Source of the DNA: Synechocystis salina LEGE 00031 | GTDB lineage: Bacteria > Cyanobacteriota > Cyanobacteriia > Cyanobacteriales > Microcystaceae | Assembly (NCBI RefSeq): GCF_015207985.1 | Contig: NZ_JADEVV010000001.1 | Location: 105,550-169,549 of the forward strand | Reading direction: 5' to 3' | Length of the DNA: 64,000 nucleotides | Shown here: positions 28,665-37,445 of the stretch, piece by piece | How positions within the stretch are numbered: the stretch's first letter is position 1 | Layout: each line of letters begins with the position of its first letter | Program-made: the position numbers and the translations under genes | The notes under the pieces: model-generated | Seen by the model: only the letters and a program-made list of their open reading frames with translations | What the model was told of the DNA's origin: nothing | The model's database searches: none

Positions 28665-29276
28665 TTAAAGAGCCTGGAAATTACGCCAAACCCCCATTAA
28701 AATCCCCTGGATTTCAACGTCACTGGCTTTCAGTTCTTGACCGGGGCCTTTGTTGTTGGAGGCCTTAAGTACGACCTTAGTGCCATCTTGGTAATAGCGT
28801 TTGATAGCAATTTTGCCACCCTTAATGCTGGCAGCTACCAACTCCCCATCTTCGATTTCTTCTTCCCCAGTCACAGAACGGAGAATCAGCATATCGCCTT
28901 CGACAATAAAGTCGTCTACGAGGTCATTGCTCATTACCCGGAGGGCAAAAACCGATGACTTCTTCATTAGGGGGGCAAAGTCAATCTTTTCCACTTCCTC
29001 TGCGTCTGCTTCCACTAGTTCACCGCCTTTGAGTTCGCCGATGACGGAAACTCCTTTTGGTTTTTGGTGGAGAATTCTCAGGGTGCGGGCTTTACCATCA
29101 GTCCAATCGACGTAACCCTTATTGCGCAGCCGTTCCAGCCGACTTTGAATGGGGGCCGGAGAACGCAAATTCATGGCCCGCATCATTTGGCGGATAGAGG
29201 GGGCGTGCTGGGTTTCGTCAATGTAACTAACTAACCAGTCAAAAAGTTCTTTTTGGGCTCGGGTGAGAGGTTCCAT
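28665..29276 (-). CDS. lexA: LexA-type regulator lacking autoprotease residues
   Basis: A 203-aa protein with the LexA winged-helix DNA-binding domain (1-68) and the peptidase S24-like dimerisation domain. Compared with E. coli LexA, the Ala-Gly cleavage site is replaced by G84-G85 and the catalytic serine position by D118 (MSNDL). The lysine K159 remains. It should therefore not self-cleave, so a classical SOS response is unlikely. In PCC 6803 LexA is known as a regulator of hydrogenase, RNA helicase and carbon-metabolism genes. AGGAG lies 8 nt before the ATG. Confidence 0.93.
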   Translation of the reverse strand: MEPLTRAQKELFDWLVSYIDETQHAPSIRQMMRAMNLRSPAPIQSRLERLRNKGYVDWTDGKARTLRILHQKPKGVSVIGELKGGELVEADAEEVEKIDFAPLMKKSSVFALRVMSNDLVDDFIVEGDMLILRSVTGEEEIEDGELVAASIKGGKIAIKRYYQDGTKVVLKASNNKGPGQELKASDVEIQGILMGVWRNFQAL

Positions 29277-29289
29277 GTAATATCTCCTA

Positions 29290-29304
29290 TAGGAATGTAT
29301 TTAG
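29290..29304 (-). promoter_or_regulatory. Candidate LexA site (CTA-N9-CTA) before lexA
   Basis: On the minus strand the direct repeat CTA-N9-CTA (CTAAATACATTCCTA) lies 14 nt upstream of the lexA start, next to the ribosome-binding site. I recall this spaced repeat as a motif proposed for PCC 6803 LexA binding. It would allow autoregulation. The motif is short, so chance occurrence is possible. Confidence 0.4.
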
Positions 29305-29494
29305 GACTCTCGGACTATTTTAAACCCAGTCATAACATTCAGGGCAACCATACTAAAAAAGACACAAAATTTTACATTTATGCCTATTTTTCCTCATTTT
29401 TGGTTATTAAAAGGCGATCGCCGCTGTAATTGAGGGCAAGAAAAATAGGAATCAGTGATTACCCTGAAAAACCCTATTGTTGTCCCCCATAATC

Positions 29495-30490
29495 TCAGCG
29501 ATTGCCGATCTTCTCAGCTTCCTGCACCTGTTCAATTAAGCCCCGTACCTCCTTGGTGCCAGCGGAAGGTTCAAAGGCCAGGGGAAATTTACCACTCCCA
29601 ATCATCCGTAGACCCAGGGGTAAAATACTAGCAATGCCTTTGAGATCCCGGAAAAAATTACCCACTACGTAGATACCAAATTTCCGCTCATCCACCCAAC
29701 CACCGGCCTTAACCAAATCCACCATGACTTTACGGTGGCGTACTGGGCGACTATCCTGGGCTGTTTTCTTAGCCAGAAGGGCAGACTTAATTTTGCCAAT
29801 CTGGTCCATGGGGGCCACTTCCATCGGGCAAACTTCATTGCAGAGGTAACAGCGGGTACAACCCCAAGCTCCAGCGGTGGCATTGTTGTAGTTTTCGAGG
29901 CGATCGGCTGTGGCTCCATCTCGGGAGTCGGCCAACAATCTTTGGGCTTTGGCTAGGGCATGGGGCCCCACAAAATCGGGGTTAACAGATTTGGCGTTGC
30001 ACTCGGAATAGCAGGCCCCACAGAGGATGCAATTGCCCATTTGGTCGAGTTTTTCCCTTTCCGCCGGGGTCTGGAGAAATTCCCGTTCCGGTACCTTGCG
30101 GCCCTGGGTACTAACGTAGGGCTCCACCCGTTGCAGGTCATCCCAGAAGGGTTGCATATCGACAATTAAATCTTTGATCACGGGCAAATTGCCAAGGGGG
30201 GCCACCGTCACCACCGGAATGCCCGCTTCGTTAACCTGGGTGAACAATTGGGTTTCACTGCCCACATTTTCCTTACAGGCCAAGGCCGATCGCCCATTAA
30301 CCCGCATACTGCAACTGCCACAGATGGTGTTGCGACAATTTTTGCGGAAGTTCAAGCTCCCATCCTGTTCCCATTTAATCCGATTTAAACACTCCAAAAT
30401 AGTAGTGCCGGGCTCCACTTCTAGATCAAACTTTTCTAGGTAGGGAGATTGTTGCGGTTTTTGGCGCAAAATTTGGAATTGGACTTGCAT
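29495..30490 (-). CDS. sdhB: Succinate dehydrogenase iron-sulfur subunit
   Basis: A 331-aa iron-sulfur protein passing electrons from the flavoprotein to quinone at the thylakoid or plasma membrane. The 2Fe-2S ligands lie in CRNTICGSC with a later LAC, and the two further cluster motifs are CILCGACYSEC and CTRCYLCNEVCP. The tail of about 90 residues beyond the usual SdhB length is typical of the long cyanobacterial/archaeal-like form. The ATG at 30490 is chosen over a GTG three codons earlier. SdhA is not adjacent. Confidence 0.93.
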   Translation of the reverse strand: MQVQFQILRQKPQQSPYLEKFDLEVEPGTTILECLNRIKWEQDGSLNFRKNCRNTICGSCSMRVNGRSALACKENVGSETQLFTQVNEAGIPVVTVAPLGNLPVIKDLIVDMQPFWDDLQRVEPYVSTQGRKVPEREFLQTPAEREKLDQMGNCILCGACYSECNAKSVNPDFVGPHALAKAQRLLADSRDGATADRLENYNNATAGAWGCTRCYLCNEVCPMEVAPMDQIGKIKSALLAKKTAQDSRPVRHRKVMVDLVKAGGWVDERKFGIYVVGNFFRDLKGIASILPLGLRMIGSGKFPLAFEPSAGTKEVRGLIEQVQEAEKIGNR

Positions 30491-30616
30491 AGAAAACACC
30501 GTAGGGAAAGCAATGTTGGCCGAGGCTCCACTTCAAAGTTTAGTGGAAGATTTATTGCCGTGGGTGGGGATTGGGCCATGGAAATAGGGCAGGGAAAAAC
30601 CAGAGCTATTGCTCAA

Positions 30617-30724
30617 TTACTTGCCCAGACTTTTGACACCGTTCAATAACATCACTAAGCCCGCCACCAAAATGCCTAAGGCGATCGCCCCCAAAATCCA
30701 ATCCAAATTAGCCGTATTTTCCAT
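30617..30724 (-). CDS. Possible 35-aa single-helix membrane protein
   Basis: A short frame starting MENTANLDWILG, with one 19-residue hydrophobic helix (about 9-27) and a basic end, VKSLGK. A GGA lies 4 nt before the ATG. It resembles in build the small subunits of photosynthetic and respiratory complexes, but I recognise no specific family. It sits between the HD-GYP regulator and sdhB, all on the same strand, in a 322-nt gap otherwise empty. Reality rests on composition and start site only. Confidence 0.5.
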   Translation of the reverse strand: MENTANLDWILGAIALGILVAGLVMLLNGVKSLGK

Positions 30725-30812
30725 ATTTTCCAAGGGTTAATGTCCAGAGGGTCGTGAATGATTTCGACGGGCAAAAATGGCTATTTTTTCGCCAATCCCA
30801 ATTATGATGATC

Positions 30813-31817
30813 CTAATCTAACTGTTGGACTAAACTTCCTTCCGTGGAATTTTTGTTAATAAAATTGACAAATTTTTCCACCATTGCTGGGTTACGCCAA
30901 CCCCGTTGCGCTTCTCCTTGTAAAATTTCCAAGGCATGAGCTGTATTTACCGCCTGCTTATAGCGACGGTTATTGGTCAAAGCAGTGAAAATATCAATGA
31001 TTTGAAAAACCTGTGCCAGCAGTGGAATTTCCTTGCCCTGGAGGCCATCAGGATAACCACTGCCATCCCACCGCTCATGGTGATAACGCATAATTTCCCC
31101 CACAGCCCTGCGCCCAGCCAGGGGTTCAAAAATGGTGGCCGCCACATGGACATGGTCCCTTACACAGTCCAATTCTGTGGAGTTGAGGGGCCCTTGTTTG
31201 AGCATAATTTCATCGGGCACTTGGATCATGCCCAAATCGTGTAGACGGGCAGCAAAAACAAGATCATCGATTTGCCCTTGTTCTAGACCAAGAAATTGGC
31301 CAAAACCCGCCACCAGTTGACTACACGTAATGCTAGCTTCTCCAACAGCGTAACGTTCTTCGATCACCGCCGCTAAACGAAACAAAACCTGTTCAATCTG
31401 GGCGACGGATTCCGTTAATTTCTTTTTCTGGATCAACAAATCCACTTGATTGAGCAGTTCTACCCGCTCCAGGGGTTTGAGTAAGTAGGCATCGGCTCCA
31501 CTGGCCCGACTACGAAGACGACATTGGGGGTCATCCATGGCATTGGTGAGGATGACGGGAATATTTTGGCCGGCGGGGCTATGTTTGATGGCTTGGCATA
31601 ATTCGATGCCATTTTGGTAGGTTAAATTGACATCCATCAACACTAAGTCTGGAGCAACTTTTTCCACTTGTTCCACCACTTGGCCACAACTAAATCCCTG
31701 GGTGGTTTCCCCTTCAATGATTTGGTAGTTGTTCAAACGTAAAAGGTCGGCGCTAGCAATGCGACTGTAGGGGTGGTCATCCAGCAAAAAAATACGGAGG
31801 GGAGAAATTTGGTTCAC
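30813..31817 (-). CDS. Response regulator with HD-GYP domain
   Basis: A 334-aa two-domain protein. The receiver domain (about 7-125) has the phosphorylation site D62 in LMDVNL and the acidic pair DD13-14. The HD-GYP domain (from about 145) contains RLHDLGMI and the full signature HHERWDGSGYP, which predicts cyclic di-GMP phosphodiesterase activity. The start is GTG. The ABC ATPase gene ends 12 nt upstream on the same strand, so they may be co-transcribed. No partner kinase is adjacent. Confidence 0.92.
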   Translation of the reverse strand: MNQISPLRIFLLDDHPYSRIASADLLRLNNYQIIEGETTQGFSCGQVVEQVEKVAPDLVLMDVNLTYQNGIELCQAIKHSPAGQNIPVILTNAMDDPQCRLRSRASGADAYLLKPLERVELLNQVDLLIQKKKLTESVAQIEQVLFRLAAVIEERYAVGEASITCSQLVAGFGQFLGLEQGQIDDLVFAARLHDLGMIQVPDEIMLKQGPLNSTELDCVRDHVHVAATIFEPLAGRRAVGEIMRYHHERWDGSGYPDGLQGKEIPLLAQVFQIIDIFTALTNNRRYKQAVNTAHALEILQGEAQRGWRNPAMVEKFVNFINKNSTEGSLVQQLD

Positions 31818-31829
31818 GGATAGCCAGGG

Positions 31830-32507
31830 TTAAACTGCGGTCTTGTTCATCATCCTCTGCTCAAGGGGTTTGGGGTCTCCTTGGGCCACAATTTTGCCTT
31901 CTTCCAGCAGAAAAGCTCCATCACAATAGTCTAGCTCTTCCAAGCGATGGGTTACCCATAGGGCGGTGATGCCCCTTTCTCGGACTAGTTTTTGTACTTG
32001 CGACACTAATTCCCGTTGACTGTCCCGGTCTAGCAGGGCCGTGGGTTCATCCAACAACAGAACGGAACAGTGTCTGGCGATCGCCCCGGCAATGGCAATG
32101 CGTTGTTTTTGGCCGCCACTGAGGGCGTAGATGGGTCGGCGGGCCATATCGGCTAAGTTAACTGCTTGGAGGGCTTCCCCAACCCGGCATTTCACCTCCT
32201 GGGGAGATAGTTTTTCTTTGACCAAACCAAAGGCAATGTCGGCTCCTACGGTGGGCATGACCAATTGATGGTCAGGATTTTGGAAAACAAAGCCCATGGG
32301 CTCTGCCAATTTCACTACACCGCCATGGGGAGTGAGGAGTCCCGCCAATAACCTTAATAAGGTAGATTTTCCACTACCATTGGTGCCCAAAAGCATCCAA
32401 AATTGGCCCTGGGGTACCGCCAGGCTACAGTTTTGTAAACCGGGACGGGTGGGGGACCACTGAAAACTCAGATCCTGGGCGACGATGGCGGGGGCAGGGG
32501 GAGACAT
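31830..32507 (-). CDS. ABC transporter ATP-binding protein (CbiO/EcfA-like)
   Basis: A 225-aa ATPase with Walker A GTNGSGKST (near residue 40), a Q-loop in FVFQNPDHQLVMPTVG, signature LSGGQKQR and Walker B VLLLDEPTALLD. The Q-loop text NPDHQLV is typical of energy-coupling-factor ATPases for vitamins or cobalt/nickel. No membrane subunit is nearby, so the substrate is open. A plastid-like function (ABCI-type proteins) is an alternative. It ends 12 nt before the HD-GYP gene. Confidence 0.87.
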   Translation of the reverse strand: MSPPAPAIVAQDLSFQWSPTRPGLQNCSLAVPQGQFWMLLGTNGSGKSTLLRLLAGLLTPHGGVVKLAEPMGFVFQNPDHQLVMPTVGADIAFGLVKEKLSPQEVKCRVGEALQAVNLADMARRPIYALSGGQKQRIAIAGAIARHCSVLLLDEPTALLDRDSQRELVSQVQKLVRERGITALWVTHRLEELDYCDGAFLLEEGKIVAQGDPKPLEQRMMNKTAV

Positions 32508-32669
32508 GGAAATGGGAAGGGATAGGCCACCCCAATTTTAAGTTACCGAGCCAAAGCAGGTCGATGGGCACCGGACTTTGCCCCTGTTCAAAATTAGGTC
32601 TGGAAAATGGCTCAGCCTAGGTGGGTTTAGGTACACTGCAAAGAGATTTCATTTCTCAAAATTATTGCC

Positions 32670-33596
32670 ATGGCAACTATCCAAGCTTTGTGGCGCTTTT
32701 CCCGACCCCACACCATCATTGGTACTACCTTGAGCGTTTGGGCCGTGTACCTATTGGCCATGCTGGGGCAAGGCACTCCAGCTATTTTTTGGGCTTCCCT
32801 TGGTTTGGTTTTGGGCGCTTGGCTGGCTTGTCTGTTGGGCAATGTTTACATTGTCGGCCTAAACCAGTTATGGGACGTGGAAATTGACCGCATCAATAAG
32901 CCGAATTTGCCCTTGGCTAACGGAGATTTTTCCCTCGCCCAGGGCCGTTGGATTGTGGGACTTTGTGGCGTTACGTCCTTGGCGATCGCCTGGGGATTAG
33001 GGCTATGGCTGGGGTTAACGGTGAGTATTAGTTTGGTCATTGGCACGGCCTATTCGGTGCCGCCGGTGAGGTTAAAGCGCTTTTCCCTGCTGGCGGCCCT
33101 GTGTATTCTCACAGTGCGGGGAATGGTCGTTAACTTAGGCTTATTTTTATTTTTTAGAACTGGTTTGGGTTCCCCCCCTACCTTGATTACCCCCATCTGG
33201 GTTTTGACCCTATTTATTCTGGTTTTCACCGTGGCGATCGCCGTCTTTAAAGATGTACCGGATATGGAAGGTGATAGACAATTCAAAATTCAAACCTTAA
33301 CCCTACAAATCGGCAAAAAAAATGTATTTGTTGGAACGCTAATTTTATTGACTATTTGCTATGTTGCCATGGTGATTTGGGGCTTATGGACTGTTTTTCC
33401 CCTGAATATACCGGTTTTTATTGGCTCCCATTTACTTTTATTATTCTTACTTTGGGGTCGGAGTCGGGGGGTGGATTTGGAAGATAAGGGGGAAATTGCC
33501 AGTTTTTATCAATTCATCTGGAAATTATTTTTCTTGGAATATTTACTTTATCCTTTAGCCGTTTGGTTGCCCGCCTTTAAGTTGACTATATTTTGA
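32670..33596 (+). CDS. hpt: Homogentisate phytyltransferase
   Basis: A 308-aa UbiA-family prenyltransferase with about eight membrane helices. The first aspartate motif NQLWDVEIDR (near residue 70) and the second, KDVPDMEGD (near 195), bind the Mg-diphosphate of phytyl-PP. It condenses this with homogentisate, the first committed step to tocopherol. Identity is supported by the tocopherol cyclase 62 nt downstream. In plants this is VTE2. Confidence 0.93.
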   Translation: MATIQALWRFSRPHTIIGTTLSVWAVYLLAMLGQGTPAIFWASLGLVLGAWLACLLGNVYIVGLNQLWDVEIDRINKPNLPLANGDFSLAQGRWIVGLCGVTSLAIAWGLGLWLGLTVSISLVIGTAYSVPPVRLKRFSLLAALCILTVRGMVVNLGLFLFFRTGLGSPPTLITPIWVLTLFILVFTVAIAVFKDVPDMEGDRQFKIQTLTLQIGKKNVFVGTLILLTICYVAMVIWGLWTVFPLNIPVFIGSHLLLLFLLWGRSRGVDLEDKGEIASFYQFIWKLFFLEYLLYPLAVWLPAFKLTIF

Positions 33597-33658
33597 TGAT
33601 TTTTCTACTTTTAAAATCCCTAATATTCCGTAAAAAATTAGTATTCTGTCGAAAATAA

Positions 33659-34717
33659 ATGAAATTTCTTCCCCACAGTGGTTACCATTGGCAAGGTCAA
33701 TCTCCCTTTTTTGAAGGTTGGTATGTGCGCCTGCTTTTGCCCTACTCCGGGGAAAGTTTCGCCTTTATGTACTCCATCGAAAATCCCGCTGGCGATCTCC
33801 ATTACGGTGGCGGTGCAGTGCAAGTCCTAGGGCCGGCCACAGGGACAAAGGCAAATCAGGACGACCAACTAATTTGGCGGACATTTCCCTCAGTACAAAA
33901 ATTTTGGGCCAGTCCCCAGCAGTTTGCCCTGGGTCATTGGGGAAAACATACAAGCAAAGAGCCGGCCAGCCCCCTACCATCGGACGAATTTTTTACCCTG
34001 GTTAAAGAAGGTTATCAAATCTATCACCATCAACACCAAGGACAAATCACTAGTGGCGATCGCCATTGTCGTTGGCAGTTCACCGTAGAACCAGAAGTAA
34101 CTTGGGGGAGTCCTAACCGATTTCCCAGGGCCACCGCCGGTTGGCTTTCCTTTTTACCCCTGTTTGATCCTGGTTGGCAAATTCTTTTAGCCCAAGGTAG
34201 AGCGCATGGCTGGCTGGAATGGCAAAGCAAACGGTATGAATTTGACCAAGCCCTAGTTTACGCCGAAAAAAACTGGGGTCGTTCCTTTCCTTCCCGCTGG
34301 TTTTGGCTCCAAGCCAATCATTTTCCCCAACATCCAGGGCTGAGCGTCACTGCGGCTGGGGGGGAACGCATTGTGCTCCATCGCACCGAAGAAGTGGCTT
34401 TGATTGGAGTGCATCACCAAGGTGATTTTTACGAATTTGGCCCGGGCCATGGCACCGTTACCTGGCAAGTAGCTCCCTGGGGCAGTTGGCAACTAAAGGC
34501 TAGCAACGATAGGTATTGGGTCACCCTCTCGGGAACAACGGAGGAAAAAGGGAGTTTGGTCCACACCCCCACCGCCCAGGGTTTACAACTAAATTGCCGA
34601 GACACCACTAGGGGACATTTACTTCTACAGTTAGGAGCTATTGGTAAGGGTTTGATGGTAGCAAGCAGAACAGACACTGCCGGTCTGGAAGTGGGTGGTA
34701 ATTGGGGCCTTGGGTAG
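33659..34717 (+). CDS. vte1: Tocopherol cyclase
   Basis: A 352-aa enzyme forming the chromanol ring of tocopherols (plant VTE1, maize SXD1). Features seen are the N-terminal PHSGYHWQG and FFEGWYVR, and the lipocalin-like C-terminal half with ENWGRSFPSRWFWLQ. It is probably co-transcribed with hpt. The start ATG at 33659 gives a protein close to the family length. In plastids it is found at plastoglobules, but location here is not visible from sequence. Confidence 0.93.
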   Translation: MKFLPHSGYHWQGQSPFFEGWYVRLLLPYSGESFAFMYSIENPAGDLHYGGGAVQVLGPATGTKANQDDQLIWRTFPSVQKFWASPQQFALGHWGKHTSKEPASPLPSDEFFTLVKEGYQIYHHQHQGQITSGDRHCRWQFTVEPEVTWGSPNRFPRATAGWLSFLPLFDPGWQILLAQGRAHGWLEWQSKRYEFDQALVYAEKNWGRSFPSRWFWLQANHFPQHPGLSVTAAGGERIVLHRTEEVALIGVHHQGDFYEFGPGHGTVTWQVAPWGSWQLKASNDRYWVTLSGTTEEKGSLVHTPTAQGLQLNCRDTTRGHLLLQLGAIGKGLMVASRTDTAGLEVGGNWGLG

Positions 34718-34730
34718 GGAAAATTTAAAT

Positions 34731-34763
34731 AAAAAAACAGTGCTACCTCTAGGGATAACACTG
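34731..34763 (-). terminator. Terminator of the peroxiredoxin gene
   Basis: On the minus strand an imperfect hairpin with outer arms CAGTG/CACTG is followed by seven Ts (34731-34737). It lies about 70 nt after the peroxiredoxin stop, between two convergent genes. Confidence 0.65.
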
Positions 34764-34834
34764 CTCTGCTTTAATTCGTTAGGTTTTGATCAACTACAAG
34801 CCATCAGTTGACATACCGATGTGCTCAAACGGAT

Positions 34835-35404
34835 TTAGCCGACAAAGGCTTTAACAGGTTCAGAAACCCCAGGAGCTTCAGACCCTTTGAGGTAAGCCAA
34901 CATGGTATCAGCGTCGGAACATTCAAAGGGATCCACGGGACAGTTGTCGCCGAACTCAGGCTCAATAAACATTTTTTCGATTTTGCCATCGTTGACAAAC
35001 ATGGAATAACGCCAGGAGCGCATGCCAAAGCCCAGGTTGGATTTTTCCACGAGCATGCCCATTTTGCGGGTAAATTCACCGTTACCGTCGGGAAGTAGTT
35101 TGACTTTGTCGGCACCAATTTGTTTGCCCCATTGGAACATGACAAAGGCATCGTTAACGGATAGACAGATAATATCGTCTACTCCTAGGGCCTGGAATTC
35201 TTCAAACAACTGCTCGTAGCGGGGCAAGTGATTGGAAGAACAGGTGGGGGTGAAGGCACCGGGCAGGGAGAAAAGCACAACCTTTTTGCCACCAAAGATT
35301 TGTTCAGTGGTTTTGTCTTCCCAACGGTAGGGGTTAGGACCAGATACGGATTCGTCACGGACACGGGTTTTGAACACTACACTGGGAACTTGTTCGGGGG
35401 TCAT
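34835..35404 (-). CDS. Type II peroxiredoxin
   Basis: A 189-aa Prx5-type thiol peroxidase reducing hydrogen peroxide and alkyl peroxides. The peroxidatic cysteine is C55 in [14 protein letters not shown]. Further Prx5 features are [10 protein letters not shown] and [12 protein letters not shown]. Length fits a stand-alone enzyme without fused glutaredoxin. It is divergent from a perR gene, with candidate PerR sites between them, and is known to be strongly peroxide-induced in PCC 6803. Confidence 0.93.
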   Translation of the reverse strand: MTPEQVPSVVFKTRVRDESVSGPNPYRWEDKTTEQIFGGKKVVLFSLPGAFTPTCSSNHLPRYEQLFEEFQALGVDDIICLSVNDAFVMFQWGKQIGADKVKLLPDGNGEFTRKMGMLVEKSNLGFGMRSWRYSMFVNDGKIEKMFIEPEFGDNCPVDPFECSDADTMLAYLKGSEAPGVSEPVKAFVG

Positions 35405-35479
35405 GGTTACCTCTGGCTATCTAAACGACTAAATTTTTGTGAGGGAATGGAGCATTTGTCGTCAATGCCTGCCCTCTTT

Positions 35480-35498
35480 TCTCAGAATAGTTCTGAGA
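35480..35498. promoter_or_regulatory. Perfect palindrome upstream of the peroxiredoxin gene
   Basis: TCTCAGAA and TTCTGAGA form an exact 8-bp inverted repeat with a 3-base spacer, 76-94 nt before the peroxiredoxin start. It could be a protein-binding site. The short loop makes a transcript hairpin less likely. It does not match the PerR/Fur consensus. Confidence 0.4.
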
Positions 35499-35533
35499 TA
35501 GAAATAAGTCAAGTTTAAAAATTAATATTTTTT

Positions 35534-35548
35534 TTATAATTATCTTAT
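35534..35548. promoter_or_regulatory. Candidate PerR box
   Basis: TTATAATTATCTTAT matches 11 of 14 defined positions of the 7-1-7 Per box (TTATAATNATTATAA), with an exact left half. It lies in the divergent gap between peroxiredoxin and perR, a position suited to control both. The region is AT-rich, which raises the chance of a random match. Confidence 0.5.
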
Positions 35549-35711
35549 CTAATATTCTTTCCAGAAAATGTTAAGCTAGATAGACTATAGCGAAACAATG
35601 CGGATCATTGGTGTGGTAGCCGAGGCCCATGGCCCTTAGGGTTGGCCCATTAAAGGTAAACAGGTAAAACGTGCTGCACCGATGTTGGCAGAAGATGTTA
35701 GGAGGAACGGT

Positions 35712-36131
35712 ATGCCCTTAACCAGAGAAGAAATTATTCAAACGCTGAAGGAACGAGGCCTGCGGGTTACTCCCCAGCGCTATGGGGTCTATGCCAATCT
35801 ACTCCAGCGTCGGGATCATCCCAGTGCGGAACAGTTGTTGTTTGACCTTAACCAAGCCGCCCCCACATCCTCCCAGGCCACGGTGTATAGTTCCCTCAAG
35901 GCTCTGCAGTCAGTGGGGTTGATCAGAGAAGTTTTATTGGAAGAAGGGGTCTGTCGCTACGATGCCAACGTGGAGCCACACCATCATTTTTGTTGCCGTC
36001 AGTGTGGGGCGATCGAAGATGTGGATTGGGAAGAGTTACCAGCAGTGGATCTGGGCAAACTCAGACCAGGCCTAAAGGCGGAACGTTATGAAATTACTGT
36101 CCATGGCGTCTGTGAAAATTGCGCTGATTAG
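35712..36131 (+). CDS. perR: Fur-family peroxide-responsive regulator
   Basis: A 139-aa Fur/PerR protein. It has an N-terminal winged helix (RVTPQRYGVYANL), then the metal-binding region with HHHFCCRQCG and a C-terminal CENC pair, giving the structural zinc site. The ATG at 35712 has an ideal GGAGGA upstream. A start 30 nt earlier is not supported. Divergence from a peroxiredoxin gene argues for PerR over iron-sensing Fur. In PCC 6803 I recall this gene as perR, controlling its neighbour and other oxidative-stress genes. Confidence 0.9.
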   Translation: MPLTREEIIQTLKERGLRVTPQRYGVYANLLQRRDHPSAEQLLFDLNQAAPTSSQATVYSSLKALQSVGLIREVLLEEGVCRYDANVEPHHHFCCRQCGAIEDVDWEELPAVDLGKLRPGLKAERYEITVHGVCENCAD

Positions 36132-36264
36132 TTTTTGAAATTGCCGACGATCAACAGACCGCTTGCAACATTTCTGTCCAACCCCTGAATCCCCTAAGTT
36201 TGGCGGACTTTTATGCCTGTCACCCCCTAGAATTGGCAGACTAGGGAAGCTTTTGAAAAATGTT

Positions 36265-36768
36265 CTAACTTCCTTGCTCAAGATCCGCCAAGGCCAAACG
36301 GATTTGTTCTAGGCGGCGGCGGTTAACTCCCAAATCCGATTCTCCCAACCGGGATGCAGAGCGAACTTCAATTACAGGGCGATCGCCGGGGAAATAAAAT
36401 TCCAGGTCATCGACAAAACCCATTAAGCGGCTATGGGCCTCAGCTCGAATGTAATCATCCTGAGATTCCACAATGGTGGTGCCGGGTACTACCCCTAAAA
36501 TTTCCATCAATAGGCTGCGGGTATTCTCCAAATTTCCTTGGTAATGGAGTGGCTCAATGCTGTGGACGGAATCAGTGCTGATTTGACTGTTCACACAATT
36601 GGGCGTGTCGGGACAGGGGGCTAATTGTCCGCTTGTGACCCCTAGGTTTTCCGGTGTGGAGCCAGCAAAGATTTGTTCAAAGCCTGGTAGGGCGGCAAAC
36701 CAAACCATCCCCGATAGCAACACAGCCAGTAGCGTACCCATGAAAAAATTCCGGTAATTGGTAAACAT
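36265..36768 (-). CDS. DUF1499 family protein
   Basis: A 167-aa protein with an N-terminal hydrophobic segment (about 9-27), then a DUF1499 domain: CPDTPNCVNSQ and ESQDDYIRAEAHSRLMGFVDD. The function of the family is unknown. The ATG at 36768 is chosen since AGAGGT lies just upstream. A TTG one codon earlier is not needed. It is probably membrane-anchored with the domain outside the cytoplasm. Confidence 0.83.
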   Translation of the reverse strand: MFTNYRNFFMGTLLAVLLSGMVWFAALPGFEQIFAGSTPENLGVTSGQLAPCPDTPNCVNSQISTDSVHSIEPLHYQGNLENTRSLLMEILGVVPGTTIVESQDDYIRAEAHSRLMGFVDDLEFYFPGDRPVIEVRSASRLGESDLGVNRRRLEQIRLALADLEQGS

Positions 36769-36987
36769 CAAGACCTCTTTAATCTATGGTTTCCTTGGCG
36801 ATCGAGCAAGGTTAACTCCTAAACTCCAGCGGAGACAATATTCCTGATATGGGTTTTTTCCCTGGCGTGATGAAGGTCACATTCCAGAGCCCCAACGGTC
36901 TTCCCAGGGAGTTTTGTTAGTTCAATGGTTCTGGCAGGCTATGGTGAGAGTTGTTAGGATCAAAACAATGGCATTCCTTTATCAACC

Positions 36988-37356
36988 ATGATGACCCTTA
37001 CCCCTACCATTGAATTTTTTGCCGATCTCCCCGAAGAACTCAGCAATGTTAGCCTACGACGCAATGCCACTACGGGCGCCCGCACGGTGGTGATGACCTT
37101 TGAACGTCTCCAGGCGATCGAAAGATTCCAAAGTTTTACCCAAAGATTTAACGGCCATTTACGCCTTGCCGATGAAGAGGGGGCCATGGAAATTGAACCA
37201 TCGTCAGTGAAATTTATTTTTGGTGGGGACGAAGGGGATGAACTCCGGGGGGCCCAGTGCAGTTTTGATTTAATTAAAAATGATCATTGGGAGCGCTTTA
37301 TCCGTTTTATGGAGCGTTACGCAGAGGCCAATGGCATGGGCTACCAAGACCGCTAG
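36988..37356 (+). CDS. psb28-2: Photosystem II Psb28-family protein
   Basis: A 122-aa homologue of Psb28 (Psb13), an assembly factor on the cytoplasmic face of PSII intermediates. Typical segments are PTIEFF at the start and LRRNATTGART and SFDLIKND later. PCC 6803 has two such genes, and by gene order this is the second copy. ATGs at 36988 and 36991 are both possible. It stands alone between DUF1499 (divergent) and a binding-protein gene. Confidence 0.9.
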   Translation: MMTLTPTIEFFADLPEELSNVSLRRNATTGARTVVMTFERLQAIERFQSFTQRFNGHLRLADEEGAMEIEPSSVKFIFGGDEGDELRGAQCSFDLIKNDHWERFIRFMERYAEANGMGYQDR

Positions 37357-37445
37357 GGACAAAAGTGACTGGAGCGTATTGAAAACTTTGCAAATAGACT
37401 CTAATCAGGGGACAATCTAGCGAAATTAAGCCTTGATTCTCCCTG

